Assembly: GCA_965276955.1 (NCBI GenBank) | Contig: CBDIBP010000046.1 | Location: 6,564-70,563 of the forward strand | DNA from: JABDEZ01 sp965276955 | GTDB taxonomy: Bacteria > Bacteroidota > Bacteroidia > Chitinophagales > Chitinophagaceae | DNA: 64,000 bases | Direction of reading: 5' to 3' | Shown: positions 24,854-33,077 of the stretch, piece by piece | Layout of the letters: every line of letters starts with the position of its first letter | Numbering within the stretch: the stretch's first letter is position 1 | The notes under the pieces: generated by a model | Told to the model about the DNA's origin: nothing | Databases searched by the model: none | What the model saw: only the letters and a program-made list of their open reading frames with translations | Position numbers and translations under genes: made by a program

Positions 24854-25747
24854 ATGCTCGACTTCAGACTCCGTGTTTTCCATACCGTGGCCACCCTGCT
24901 CAACTTCACAAAAGCTGCCGGCGTGCTGCACGTCACCCAGCCCGCAGTTACCAAACACATTAAAGAACTTGAGCAGGAATACAAGGTCACCCTGTTCGAT
25001 AGGCAGCCAAATGCCCTTGCTCTTACCTATGCCGGGCAGCTCTTCTACCGCCACGCTACCACCATTATGCAGCAGTACCAGGTCTTGGAGTTCGATATGA
25101 ACGCCATCCATCATCCCCTCACAGGTCAGCTGCGCCTGGGCGCTACGGCCACCATAGCCCAGTATCTGCTCGGCCCGCTGCTCGCAGCGTACCACCAGCG
25201 CTATCCCCATGTGCAGGTGCAGGTCACCAGCCAGCCATCGGTCACACTGCTGCAGGCCCTCCAGCAGAAAGATATAGATATGGCGCTGGTCGAGGATAAG
25301 GCGGATAACAGCGCCCTGCACTTTACGCAGTATCTGGAAGATGAGATAGTACTCGTATGCAGCGCACAAAACAAACTTTTCAATAAAAATGAGGCCCTGC
25401 TTTCCGACCTGCCCGGTCTCTCATTCATCGTCAGCGATGGCGACGCCGGCACCCACCAGGCCGTATCCGACCACCTGAAAAAGTCAGGTATATATATAGA
25501 TAAGTTGAAAATAAGTATGCGCCTCGCCACCATAGAGGGCGTTAAGCAGTTCGTAGAGCACAGCGATCACTTTGCCTTCCTCAGCATCCATGCGCTGTCC
25601 CGCGAACTCAGCCGTAGTGCGCTAAGGGTCATAAATGTCCGGGGTTTGGATATTAGAAGGCAGTTCTACATAGCCCGCCATTCGTCAGAACCCTTGCCCA
25701 TGGCTCATTCGCTTATCAGCTACATCACCACCCATAACAATAAGTAA
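24854..25747 (+). CDS. LysR-family transcriptional regulator
   Basis: A regulator of about 297 residues from the ATG at 24854. The winged HTH occupies the first 65 residues (FHTVATLLNFTKAAGVLHVTQ is the helix region, with QPAVTKHIKELEQEYKVTLFDR after it). The effector-binding domain follows from about residue 90 (GQLRLGATATIAQYLLGPLL, a typical first strand and helix). It belongs to the broad CysB/CbbR-like group. The gene is upstream of, and in the same direction as, the tryptophan 2,3-dioxygenase gene; four phased sites fill the gap and the first overlaps its stop codon. Control of that gene is inference. Confidence 0.9.
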   Translation: MLDFRLRVFHTVATLLNFTKAAGVLHVTQPAVTKHIKELEQEYKVTLFDRQPNALALTYAGQLFYRHATTIMQQYQVLEFDMNAIHHPLTGQLRLGATATIAQYLLGPLLAAYHQRYPHVQVQVTSQPSVTLLQALQQKDIDMALVEDKADNSALHFTQYLEDEIVLVCSAQNKLFNKNEALLSDLPGLSFIVSDGDAGTHQAVSDHLKKSGIYIDKLKISMRLATIEGVKQFVEHSDHFAFLSIHALSRELSRSALRVINVRGLDIRRQFYIARHSSEPLPMAHSLISYITTHNNK

Positions 25748-25840
25748 TACCCTAAACGACCCCATAACAAAAAGTGATGGCTTTAAATTCACCCCATTAC
25801 TTTTTGTTATCCCTCAGTGCAGGGCATTACTTTTGGTGAT
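25734..25840. promoter_or_regulatory. Four 16-17-bp sites phased at 30 bp
   Basis: Sites at 25734 (ATAACAATAAGTAATAC), 25764 (ATAACAAAAAGTGATGG), 25794 (CCATTACTTTTTGTTAT) and 25824 (GCATTACTTTTGGTGAT). The first two are direct and the last two are the same motif inverted, and each begins exactly 30 bp after the one before. The central pair also forms a 17-bp inverted repeat that could fold as a hairpin. A regulator binding four times on nearly one face of the helix is the simplest reading; a terminator of lysR is the alternative for the inner pair. Confidence 0.6.
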
Positions 25841-26022
25841 GATGTCGTTAATATGCTCTATTACTTCCATTTTATCTAATGTTATATCTAATGTGCTTGT
25901 CCATGACCATATACCATTATCTACCGGGGTCATGAACACTTATCAAAATGTAAATGATGACATGTATTAGCTTTTTGCAGTTTTCTCTTTTACATGCCGC
26001 CAACATTCTGTAATTTTCCCCC

Positions 26023-27051
26023 ATGGAAAGAAAGCCGGTATATTATAGTGATTACTTACAGCTGGATAAAATATTAGATGCTCAAAAGACCGAGAGCAGC
26101 AAAGAAGGGATACGTGCCGATGATGAGATGCTATTCATTATCATCCACCAGACCTACGAACTTTGGTTCAAGCAGATACTCTACGAGCTGAACATTGTGC
26201 AGCAGATCTTCAGGCAAGACAACATACAGAACAATGCGCCAGACATATATAATAGTGTGCATCGCCTGAAACGGATATGTGGCATATTAAATATAGCGGT
26301 CAGCCAGATGAGCGTGCTCGAGACCATGACCCCGCTCGACTTCCTCGATTTCCGCGATCTGTTGTTGCCGGCATCCGGCTTCCAGAGCATACAGTTCAAA
26401 ATGATAGAGGCTGCCCTGGGCCTCACCTACCAAAATAGGCACGGCAAGCACTACTATACTTCCCAGCTCAACGATAGCGATATTGCCAGGGTAAAAGAAG
26501 CAGAGTCTCAGCAGTCGCTCCTGGTCCTTATCAATAATTGGCTGGAGCGTATGCCCTTTATCAATAATGAGCTTTACTGGCACGAAGGCCGGTCTAAAAG
26601 TATCTTTTGGGCAGAATACAGGGATGTTTACACCAAAAGCCTCCGGGACAATGAAAAGAATAACCTGAAGGTATTTGATGATCTTATATCCAGCGACGGC
26701 AATTATCCCCCCGATCGTGCATTTACCGCAAAGGCCAACAGGAGCGCACTATTCATCATGCTCTACCGCGATTTTCCGCTGCTGCACCTCCCCTACGAGT
26801 TGCTCAGCACCTTGCTGGAAATAGATGAACTACTGGCCATGTGGCGCTACCGGCACATACATATGGTGCAGCGCACCATTGGTAAGCGCATTGGTACAGG
26901 CGGCAGCACCGGTGCCGATTACTTACGGTCGGCCGCCGATGCACACTATGTGTTCAAAGAGCTCGCAGAGCTTACCTCATTCTTATTACCACGAAACAGC
27001 CTGCCCAAACTACCGCTCACACTTATAAACGACCTTGGTTTCCCCAGCTAA
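26023..27051 (+). CDS. kynA: Tryptophan 2,3-dioxygenase family protein
   Basis: A 342-residue heme dioxygenase expected to open the indole ring of L-tryptophan to N-formylkynurenine. Substrate-pocket residues are in IIIHQTYELWFKQ (His42), and the heme-side motif RYRHIHMVQRTIG (275-287, probable proximal His278) precedes the family's GTGGSTG loop (291-297). LPASGFQS (115-122) is another conserved block. Length fits the family's Bacteroidota branch, which is longer than the roughly 280-residue proteobacterial enzymes. No other kynurenine-pathway gene lies in the window. Some members act on other indoles, so tryptophan as substrate is probable, not proven. Confidence 0.85.
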   Translation: MERKPVYYSDYLQLDKILDAQKTESSKEGIRADDEMLFIIIHQTYELWFKQILYELNIVQQIFRQDNIQNNAPDIYNSVHRLKRICGILNIAVSQMSVLETMTPLDFLDFRDLLLPASGFQSIQFKMIEAALGLTYQNRHGKHYYTSQLNDSDIARVKEAESQQSLLVLINNWLERMPFINNELYWHEGRSKSIFWAEYRDVYTKSLRDNEKNNLKVFDDLISSDGNYPPDRAFTAKANRSALFIMLYRDFPLLHLPYELLSTLLEIDELLAMWRYRHIHMVQRTIGKRIGTGGSTGADYLRSAADAHYVFKELAELTSFLLPRNSLPKLPLTLINDLGFPS

Positions 27052-27140
27052 TAAATAAAAATGAAAAATATTTTAAGGCCGTTTTAACTTTCAGGATATA
27101 CACAAGTCTATTACAGCACAAGTCTATCACCATAAAATAA

Positions 27141-27168
27141 TACGGGTATCCTGCACGGGGTACCCGTA
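27141..27168. terminator. Bidirectional terminator
   Basis: An 8-bp stem TACGGGTA / TACCCGTA with a 12-nt loop between the convergent dioxygenase and DUF1343 genes. Confidence 0.6.
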
Positions 27169-27170
27169 CT

Positions 27171-28445
27171 TTATTCAAAGTCGCGGTACAGCAGGTATTT
27201 CTTACGTATCTTCTTAAAGGCTTTTATATCGCCTTCCCACGTCTTGGTTATATCAGCTTCCTTCATTCCTCTTCTTATCTGCTTTTCTAATATAGTAGTG
27301 CCAGCCAGTTTATTAAAAAATGAGTTGAAAAATTTATCCTGGTTCTCGAACGCCATATATGCTTTTATCAGCCATGTTAGCTTTATCTTATTGTTTATCT
27401 TCTTCAGTATCTCACCTTCATTTGCGGCTACAAGTTCGCCATAGCACACCTGGTCCTGGTATAGTGGTGTTTTAGCGCCAATAGTGCTGCGGGGTATAAA
27501 GGTATAGCTGAACTTGTCTTTATACTCTGGGTGCCCCCACAGTTGAAAAGGCAGGTAGGTGCCGCGGCCCACGCTTATCTGGGTACCTTCAAAAAGGCAC
27601 ATACTGGGGTAAGCATATATTGCCGCCATCGATTTCAGGTTGGGCGATGGTGGTATGGGCAATCTGTACTTTGTTCTATGCTCATAGTTGTGGCACTTTA
27701 TCACCCGCAGGCTCAGCAGCTCCGCATTATGGAACCATTTTTCTCCCACCAGCATTTTGCCATACTCCCCCGCTGTCATACCATATACTATAGGTATGCG
27801 TTGCATACCCACTATCGATCGTACCCCGGTCTGCAGCACGGGGCCATCTACATAAAAGCCATTAGGGTTGGGCCGGTCCAGTATCACGTATTCTACTTTA
27901 TTTTCGGCACAGGCTTCCATAGTATATTCCAGGGTAGATATATAGGTAAAGAACCGCACTCCTACATCCTGCAGGTCATACACCATCACATCAATATTTT
28001 TCAGTTGGGCATCCGTAGGTTTTTTATTGTCACCGTATAATGATATTACGGGTATGCCAGTCGCGCTGTCGTCATAGCTGTCTACCTTGCTACCGGCATC
28101 GAGTATTCCTCTAAAACCATGTTCCGGCACAAATATTTTCTTCACGTTAATATTCAATGCCAGCAATGTATCCAGTAGCGAAGTAAATCCTACCCGTGAG
28201 CTTTGGTTCATTACCAGCGCTACCCTTTTATCTTTTAGTATAGAGAGATAGTCATTCATATTCACATCCCCAGGAGTCACCGCAAATTCTGATAGTTTTG
28301 CTTTAGCTGGTTTGGGTACTACTATTTTTTGGTTGGGTACCACTTGTGCCCGAACATTATTTGTATAAAAAAGAAAAGAAAGGGATAAAATTGTAATATA
28401 ATAAATACTTAACCTGCTATGCCTCATGCGTTCAAAATTTATCAT
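27171..28445 (-). CDS. DUF1343 protein, exo-N-acetylmuramidase NamZ-like
   Basis: A 424-residue exported protein of the DUF1343/NamZ family, exo-lytic enzymes that remove terminal N-acetylmuramic acid from peptidoglycan fragments. Family motifs: FVPEHGFRGILDAG (about 107-120), YDLQDVGVRFFTY (about 165-177), LDRPNPNG with DGPVL, and FEGTQISVGRGT (about 310-321). The signal peptide is RLSIYYITILSLSFLFY with cleavage after RAQ. A second ATG at 28427 gives a shorter n-region and is equally plausible. It would act in the periplasm in cell-wall recycling. Confidence 0.87.
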   Translation of the reverse strand: MINFERMRHSRLSIYYITILSLSFLFYTNNVRAQVVPNQKIVVPKPAKAKLSEFAVTPGDVNMNDYLSILKDKRVALVMNQSSRVGFTSLLDTLLALNINVKKIFVPEHGFRGILDAGSKVDSYDDSATGIPVISLYGDNKKPTDAQLKNIDVMVYDLQDVGVRFFTYISTLEYTMEACAENKVEYVILDRPNPNGFYVDGPVLQTGVRSIVGMQRIPIVYGMTAGEYGKMLVGEKWFHNAELLSLRVIKCHNYEHRTKYRLPIPPSPNLKSMAAIYAYPSMCLFEGTQISVGRGTYLPFQLWGHPEYKDKFSYTFIPRSTIGAKTPLYQDQVCYGELVAANEGEILKKINNKIKLTWLIKAYMAFENQDKFFNSFFNKLAGTTILEKQIRRGMKEADITKTWEGDIKAFKKIRKKYLLYRDFE

Positions 28446-28511
28446 TAAGATAATCCTGCCAATTTAAGATATTCTGCTAACTTGCGCCATTATTGCTAAA
28501 AAGATAAGATA

Positions 28512-28940
28512 ATGCAGACAGTAAAAACCGGTGATACCGTACATGTACATTACCATGGAAAGCTTGAGGATGGGTCAACTTTCGATACGTCAGAAGGACG
28601 TGAACCCCTTGAGTTTACCGTAGGCAGCGGCCAGGTGATAAAAGGATTTGACGATGCAATGGTGGGTATGGCCCCCGGTGACAAGAAAACGGTGCATATA
28701 CCTGTAGAGCACGCCTACGGCGATAAGAACGATGACATGATGATGGAATATCCACTCACAGAGTTCCCTGCAGATATGAAACCAGAGCCTGGTATGGAGT
28801 TACATATGAGCGATGACGATGGCAATGTGTTCCCTGTAGTGATAGCTGAGGTGCTGGAAGATTCAGTAGTGCTGGATGCTAACCACCCGCTTGCTGGTGA
28901 GAACCTGGTGTTCGAAATAGAATTGGTGTCAATAGCTTAA
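28512..28940 (+). CDS. FKBP-type peptidyl-prolyl isomerase, SlyD-like
   Basis: A 142-residue protein: an FKBP core split by the insert-in-flap (IF) chaperone domain. VHVHYHGKLEDGSTFDTS and LEFTVGSGQVIKGFDDAMVGM are the FKBP active-site strands, and residues about 70-120 are the IF domain, ending DANHPLAGENLVFEIEL. It lacks the His-rich metal tail of E. coli SlyD. Cytoplasmic folding helper. The promoter near 28480 has TAACTTGC, a weak -7 match. A terminator follows. Confidence 0.88.
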   Translation: MQTVKTGDTVHVHYHGKLEDGSTFDTSEGREPLEFTVGSGQVIKGFDDAMVGMAPGDKKTVHIPVEHAYGDKNDDMMMEYPLTEFPADMKPEPGMELHMSDDDGNVFPVVIAEVLEDSVVLDANHPLAGENLVFEIELVSIA

Positions 28941-28961
28941 GTACATATCCTGAATATTTGG

Positions 28962-28982
28962 GCCGGAAGTTTTACTTCCGGC
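28962..28982 (+). terminator. Rho-independent terminator
   Basis: A 9-bp perfect stem GCCGGAAGT / ACTTCCGGC with a TTT loop, followed by TTTTTC, 21 bp after the SlyD-like stop. Confidence 0.85.
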
Positions 28983-29047
28983 TTTTTCATTTTTAGCATT
29001 ATTTAACAGACCTAATTATTACATTTGTCTAACAGCTAATTTTTTTC

Positions 29048-29746
29048 ATGAGTTTACTATCTATAATGCTGCTGCAGGTGGTGGATACCGCCCTCAAGGC
29101 TGCGGCAACTGCCACCAACGTACCGGCCGAAAAAATATCATTATTATATCTGCTGCGCGAAGGCGGTGTGTTGATGATACCTCTGCTACTTTGCTCTATT
29201 CTATTAGTATATGTGTTCGTAGAGCGATTTTTAGCTATACGCAAAGCTGGACAGACCGATAATAATTTTATGTTCCGTATCAGGGAGCAGATAGCTAACG
29301 GCAACCTGCCCAATGCAAAGTCTATCTGCAAACATGAGGATACACCTGTATCGCGCATGATAGAAAAAGGCATCAGCCGCATAGGCAAGCCGGTAGACCA
29401 AATAGAAAGATCTATGGAGAATGCAGGAAAGCTGGAAGTGTACCAAATGGAAAAGAACCTTTCCATACTTTCTACCCTTGCAGGTATTGCGCCTATGTTC
29501 GGTTTCCTGGGTACCATCGCCGGTATGATCATATTGTTCTTTAATGTGCAGCATGAAGGTTTCTCACTTGAAACTATAGCTGGTGGTATCTATACCAAGA
29601 TGGTCACATCAGCGGTAGGTCTTATAATTGGCTTGTTATCTTATGTGGCATATAATTATCTGAACGCGCAGATCAATAAGAATGTGAACCGGATGGAAGC
29701 AGCATCGGCAGAATTTTTAGATATTTTACAGGAACCAACCCGCTGA
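29048..29746 (+). CDS. exbB: MotA/TolQ/ExbB proton channel family protein
   Basis: A 232-residue inner-membrane channel subunit with spans at about 39-58 (GVLMIPLLLCSILLVYVFVERF), 140-170 and 190-215. LSTLAGIAPMFGFLGTIAGMI (about 139-159) is the diagnostic TolQ/ExbB helix with the small-residue and Gly-x-x-Gly face. It energises an outer-membrane process (TonB or Tol type) with proton flow. The ExbD partner starts 12 bp downstream. A TonB gene is not in the window. Confidence 0.9.
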   Translation: MSLLSIMLLQVVDTALKAAATATNVPAEKISLLYLLREGGVLMIPLLLCSILLVYVFVERFLAIRKAGQTDNNFMFRIREQIANGNLPNAKSICKHEDTPVSRMIEKGISRIGKPVDQIERSMENAGKLEVYQMEKNLSILSTLAGIAPMFGFLGTIAGMIILFFNVQHEGFSLETIAGGIYTKMVTSAVGLIIGLLSYVAYNYLNAQINKNVNRMEAASAEFLDILQEPTR

Positions 29747-29757
29747 TCTGATCTTTT

Positions 29758-30165
29758 ATGAATCTAAGAAAAGGACTGAGGCACGACGAACCACATGCGC
29801 CCACATCAGCGCTGAACGATATATTGTTCATCTTGCTGTTATTCTTCCTCATCATATCTACCTTGGCTAATCCTAATGTAGTAAAGCTTTCTATACCTAA
29901 AGCCAAGAGCGATACTAAGGCGAAGCAGACCGTAGTAGTATCTATCGATGCCAAACAACACTTTTTCGTAGCTACCCATATGGTGTCTGCCGACTCATTG
30001 CAGGCAGATATTGCGAGGGCAGTTACCAAAGCGCAGGACGCAGAACCTACCGTGGTCATCAACGCCGACAAAGATGCTACTGCAGACAATATTGTTGCTG
30101 TGATGCGTGCTGCACATGAACTGAATATCCGCACTGTGCTGGCTGTAGAGAACAAGAACAGGTAG
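29758..30165 (+). CDS. exbD: ExbD/TolR-family biopolymer transport protein
   Basis: A 135-residue protein with one membrane span (ILFILLLFFLIISTLA, about 22-37) whose entry carries an Asp in ALNDILFILL, the proton-conducting residue of the family. The periplasmic domain ends with the usual alpha/beta fold (VVINADKDATADNIVAVMRAAHEL). It completes the ExbB-ExbD pair and is followed closely by recG. Confidence 0.88.
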   Translation: MNLRKGLRHDEPHAPTSALNDILFILLLFFLIISTLANPNVVKLSIPKAKSDTKAKQTVVVSIDAKQHFFVATHMVSADSLQADIARAVTKAQDAEPTVVINADKDATADNIVAVMRAAHELNIRTVLAVENKNR

Positions 30166-30183
30166 CTATAGTGCTCGTAAAAA

Positions 30184-32301
30184 ATAAAATACAAGATCAG
30201 CTCCTTTGCTTCCATATTAGACTCCCCTATTGAATACCTGAAAGGCGTAGGGCCGCAACGGGCCGAGTTGCTGCGCAAAGAACTGGATATAGCGACATTC
30301 AAAGACCTGCTGCACCACTACCCCTACCGCTATTTCGACCGCACGCAGATCATTAAGATCAACACCATAAATGCCAATTCAGAATTTGTGCAGCTGGCTG
30401 GCAGGCTCATCAACATAAATGAAGAGGGTGAAGGACGTAAACGCAGGCTGGTAGCCACACTGTACGATGATACCGGGAGAATAGAACTATTGTGGTTCCA
30501 GGGCGCCCAATGGATGAAGAAGAACCTGAACGACAATGAGGCATACATTGTATACGGAAAGGTCTCTTTTTTTAATGGTATACCCAGCATATCTCATCCC
30601 GATGTAGAACCTGCACGTGCGGAGAATATGTCAGGCAGTGGCCTCCAGCCCATGTACCCTACTACAGAAAAATTACGCGTAAGAGGTATCACTAACCGCT
30701 CTTTTGCCAAAATAACACAAAGCCTTTTTGAGAAAATAAAACCCGGGGATATACCTGAAGTACTGCCACCAGCCATACTGAATGAGTACAAACTATGTAG
30801 CCGCTACAGTGCTATAAAATGGATACACTTTCCTGATAATGATGAGCAGATGCAACTGGCCCGCTACCGCCTGAAGTGGGAAGAGCTTTTTGCATCTCAG
30901 TTCATGATAGCACGTCTGCGGCTGCAACACACCATACAGCGCGGCTGGAAGTTCGAAAAGGTGGGCGATAAATTCAAAGATTTTTTCAGTAAACATCTGC
31001 CTTTTGAACTCACTGGCGCCCAGAAACGGGTGCTGAAAGAGATACGTTTCGATACTGCAACCGGCAAGCAAATGAACCGCCTGGTGCAAGGCGATGTGGG
31101 CAGTGGTAAGACCATTGTGGCACTCATGGCCATACTGCTGGCGCTGGACAATGGTTTCCAGGCCTGTATGATGGCACCTACGGAGATCCTTGCGCAACAG
31201 CACTTTCAGGGTATATGCGGCTTGCTGAAGGAAATGGATATACCGGTAGCCATACTTACAGGTACCACAAAAGGCAAAGAACGCAAAGAGATACTAAAAG
31301 GTTTTGCCGATGGCACTATACCGGTAGCCGTGGGCACCCATGCACTTATAGAAGACCATGTAGTGTTCAAGAACCTGGGCTTAGCCGTCATAGACGAGCA
31401 GCACCGTTTCGGGGTCAATCAGCGTTCGCGCCTGTGGAACAAGAACGAGATAGCGCCCCATGTATTGGTAATGACCGCTACCCCCATACCGCGCACCCTG
31501 GCCATGACCCTCTATGGAGACCTGGACGTATCTGTAATAGATGAGTTGCCGCCGGGCCGCCAGGAAATAAAGACAGTGCACCGTACACATATGTCGCGTG
31601 CACGTGTCATGGAGTTCATAAAGAAAGAGGTGAATAAGGGCAGGCAGGCATTTATAGTTTACCCGCTTATAGAGGAATCTGAAAAGATGGACTACGAGAG
31701 CCTGCAGGAAGGCTATGAGCAGGTAAAAGTGTGGTTCCCTGAAGATAAGTACAGAGTAGCCATGGTACACGGCCGGCAGGATGCTGGTGAGCGCGAGCGT
31801 AATATGCAGCGCTTTGTAAGTGGCGAAGCGCAGATACTGGTAGCCACTACCGTAATAGAGGTGGGTGTGAACATACCCAACGCAACAGTTATGCTTGTAG
31901 AAAGTGCAGAGCGTTTTGGCCTGTCGCAACTGCACCAGTTGCGTGGGCGTGTAGGCCGTGGTGGCGAGCAGTCTTATTGCATCCTGCTTACAGGCAACAA
32001 ACTCTCACATGAAGGCGCCAAGCGCATGAACATAATGGTGACCACTGCAAACGGATTTGTGATAGCCGAGCAAGACCTGGCTATGCGTGGTCCCGGAGAT
32101 ATACATGGCACCAGCCAAAGTGGATTATTGAAATTTAAACTGGCAGATATTGTTGTCGATGGCTTTATACTGGAACAAACGCGTATAGCGGCCCAAAAGA
32201 TAATTACTGAAGATCCCGGGCTCACACTACCCCACCATCAACTGTTGAAAACCATACTGTTACAGCCAGAGAAACAGAATAACTGGAGTAAGATCAGTTA
32301 A
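30184..32301 (+). CDS. recG: ATP-dependent DNA helicase RecG (non-standard start)
   Basis: A superfamily 2 helicase that remodels stalled forks and Holliday junctions. The wedge/OB domain is at the start (FVQLAGRLININEEGEG), helicase motif I is GDVGSGKTIV, motif II is DEQH, motif III is TATPIPRT, and the C-terminal lobe carries RGRVGRGGEQSYC. The recognisable N-terminus (SPIEYLKGVGPQRAELL) starts before the first standard start codon in frame (TTG at 30268, inside the conserved block). The frame is open only from 30181, and between 30181 and 30268 it has no ATG, GTG or TTG. I place the start at ATA 30184, which gives the expected N-terminus; ATC at 30196 is another option. The length (about 705 residues) fits RecG. 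Confidence 0.88.
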   Translation: MKYKISSFASILDSPIEYLKGVGPQRAELLRKELDIATFKDLLHHYPYRYFDRTQIIKINTINANSEFVQLAGRLININEEGEGRKRRLVATLYDDTGRIELLWFQGAQWMKKNLNDNEAYIVYGKVSFFNGIPSISHPDVEPARAENMSGSGLQPMYPTTEKLRVRGITNRSFAKITQSLFEKIKPGDIPEVLPPAILNEYKLCSRYSAIKWIHFPDNDEQMQLARYRLKWEELFASQFMIARLRLQHTIQRGWKFEKVGDKFKDFFSKHLPFELTGAQKRVLKEIRFDTATGKQMNRLVQGDVGSGKTIVALMAILLALDNGFQACMMAPTEILAQQHFQGICGLLKEMDIPVAILTGTTKGKERKEILKGFADGTIPVAVGTHALIEDHVVFKNLGLAVIDEQHRFGVNQRSRLWNKNEIAPHVLVMTATPIPRTLAMTLYGDLDVSVIDELPPGRQEIKTVHRTHMSRARVMEFIKKEVNKGRQAFIVYPLIEESEKMDYESLQEGYEQVKVWFPEDKYRVAMVHGRQDAGERERNMQRFVSGEAQILVATTVIEVGVNIPNATVMLVESAERFGLSQLHQLRGRVGRGGEQSYCILLTGNKLSHEGAKRMNIMVTTANGFVIAEQDLAMRGPGDIHGTSQSGLLKFKLADIVVDGFILEQTRIAAQKIITEDPGLTLPHHQLLKTILLQPEKQNNWSKIS

Positions 32302-32385
32302 TACACTTAAGTAAAATTTACACATTATTTTTAAGGCACAGTTTTTAACTATAACGCGATAGATAAAATTATTTTGAAAAAGCTA

Positions 32386-32419
32386 TTAAACGTTTGTTTA
32401 AAATTAAACGACTGTTTAA
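32386..32419. promoter_or_regulatory. Tandem palindromic operators of the efflux operon
   Basis: Two 16-bp sites, TTAAACGTTTGTTTAA at 32386 and TTAAACGACTGTTTAA at 32404, share TTAAACG..TGTTTAA and are palindromic (TTAAAC-4-GTTTAA), spaced 18 bp start to start. The first overlaps the -33 box and the second the -7 box of the tetR promoter. This is the expected layout for autorepression by the TetR protein encoded 29 bp downstream (inference from position). Confidence 0.75.
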
Positions 32420-32424
32420 CTTTG
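32393..32424 (+). promoter_or_regulatory. Promoter of tetR-tolC-hlyD-emrB (TTTG / TAACTTTG)
   Basis: -33 TTTG at 32393-32396 and a perfect -7 TAACTTTG at 32417-32424, with a 20-bp spacer, the best matched promoter in the window. Transcription should start near 32430, 18 bp before the ATG. Confidence 0.75.
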
Positions 32425-32447
32425 TGTCGTGAAAGGAAGACCATAAT

Positions 32448-33077
32448 ATGGAATACAACGAAAAACAGTTACAGATAATTGAGGCGGCAGAAAAGCTATT
32501 TGCTTTAAATGGGTTTGATGGTACGTCTGTAAGGGACATTGCACATGAGGCTGGTATCAATATTGCAATGATCTCGTATTATTTCGGATCTAAGGAAAAA
32601 CTGATGGAAGCAGTTTTTCAGAAAAGAACAATAAACGCCCAGATGAAAGTAGAGGATCTGCTGCAAAATGAGAAATTATCTCCATTGCAGAAAGTTTTTT
32701 CTCTTATAGATGATTATGTGGGTAAGATGACCAACAATCGCGAATTCCATAAGATAATGTATCGTGAGGCGATGCTGGCCAAGAACAGTGCTATATCTGA
32801 ATCGATATTTGAGTTGAAGATGCGGAACATGGAGCATATAAAACGCCTCATCAACCACGGACAGCAGGCAGGCGTTTTTAAGAAGAATATAGATGTAGCA
32901 TTAATGATGTCTACACTTACAGGTACGGTCACCAACCTGATATGTGCAGAAGGTTTCTACAAAAAGATATACAACATGGAAGATAAATCAGACGAGGTTG
33001 TACACCGCTATATGCAGAAAAAGCTAAGCCATCATTTAAAAACACTATTTAAAGCAACATTGACTTATGAGGCATAA
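32448..33077 (+). CDS. TetR-family repressor of the efflux operon
   Basis: A 209-residue regulator. The N-terminal HTH is QIIEAAEKLFALNGFDGTSVRDIAHEAGINIAMISYYFGSKE (long motif, about residues 9-50), standard for TetR proteins, including the YYFGSKE end of the recognition helix region. The C-terminal ligand-binding domain has no clear sub-family mark. It is the first gene of the efflux operon and overlaps the next gene by 11 bp. Two palindromes at 32386 and 32404 are its likely binding sites. Confidence 0.9.
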   Translation: MEYNEKQLQIIEAAEKLFALNGFDGTSVRDIAHEAGINIAMISYYFGSKEKLMEAVFQKRTINAQMKVEDLLQNEKLSPLQKVFSLIDDYVGKMTNNREFHKIMYREAMLAKNSAISESIFELKMRNMEHIKRLINHGQQAGVFKKNIDVALMMSTLTGTVTNLICAEGFYKKIYNMEDKSDEVVHRYMQKKLSHHLKTLFKATLTYEA

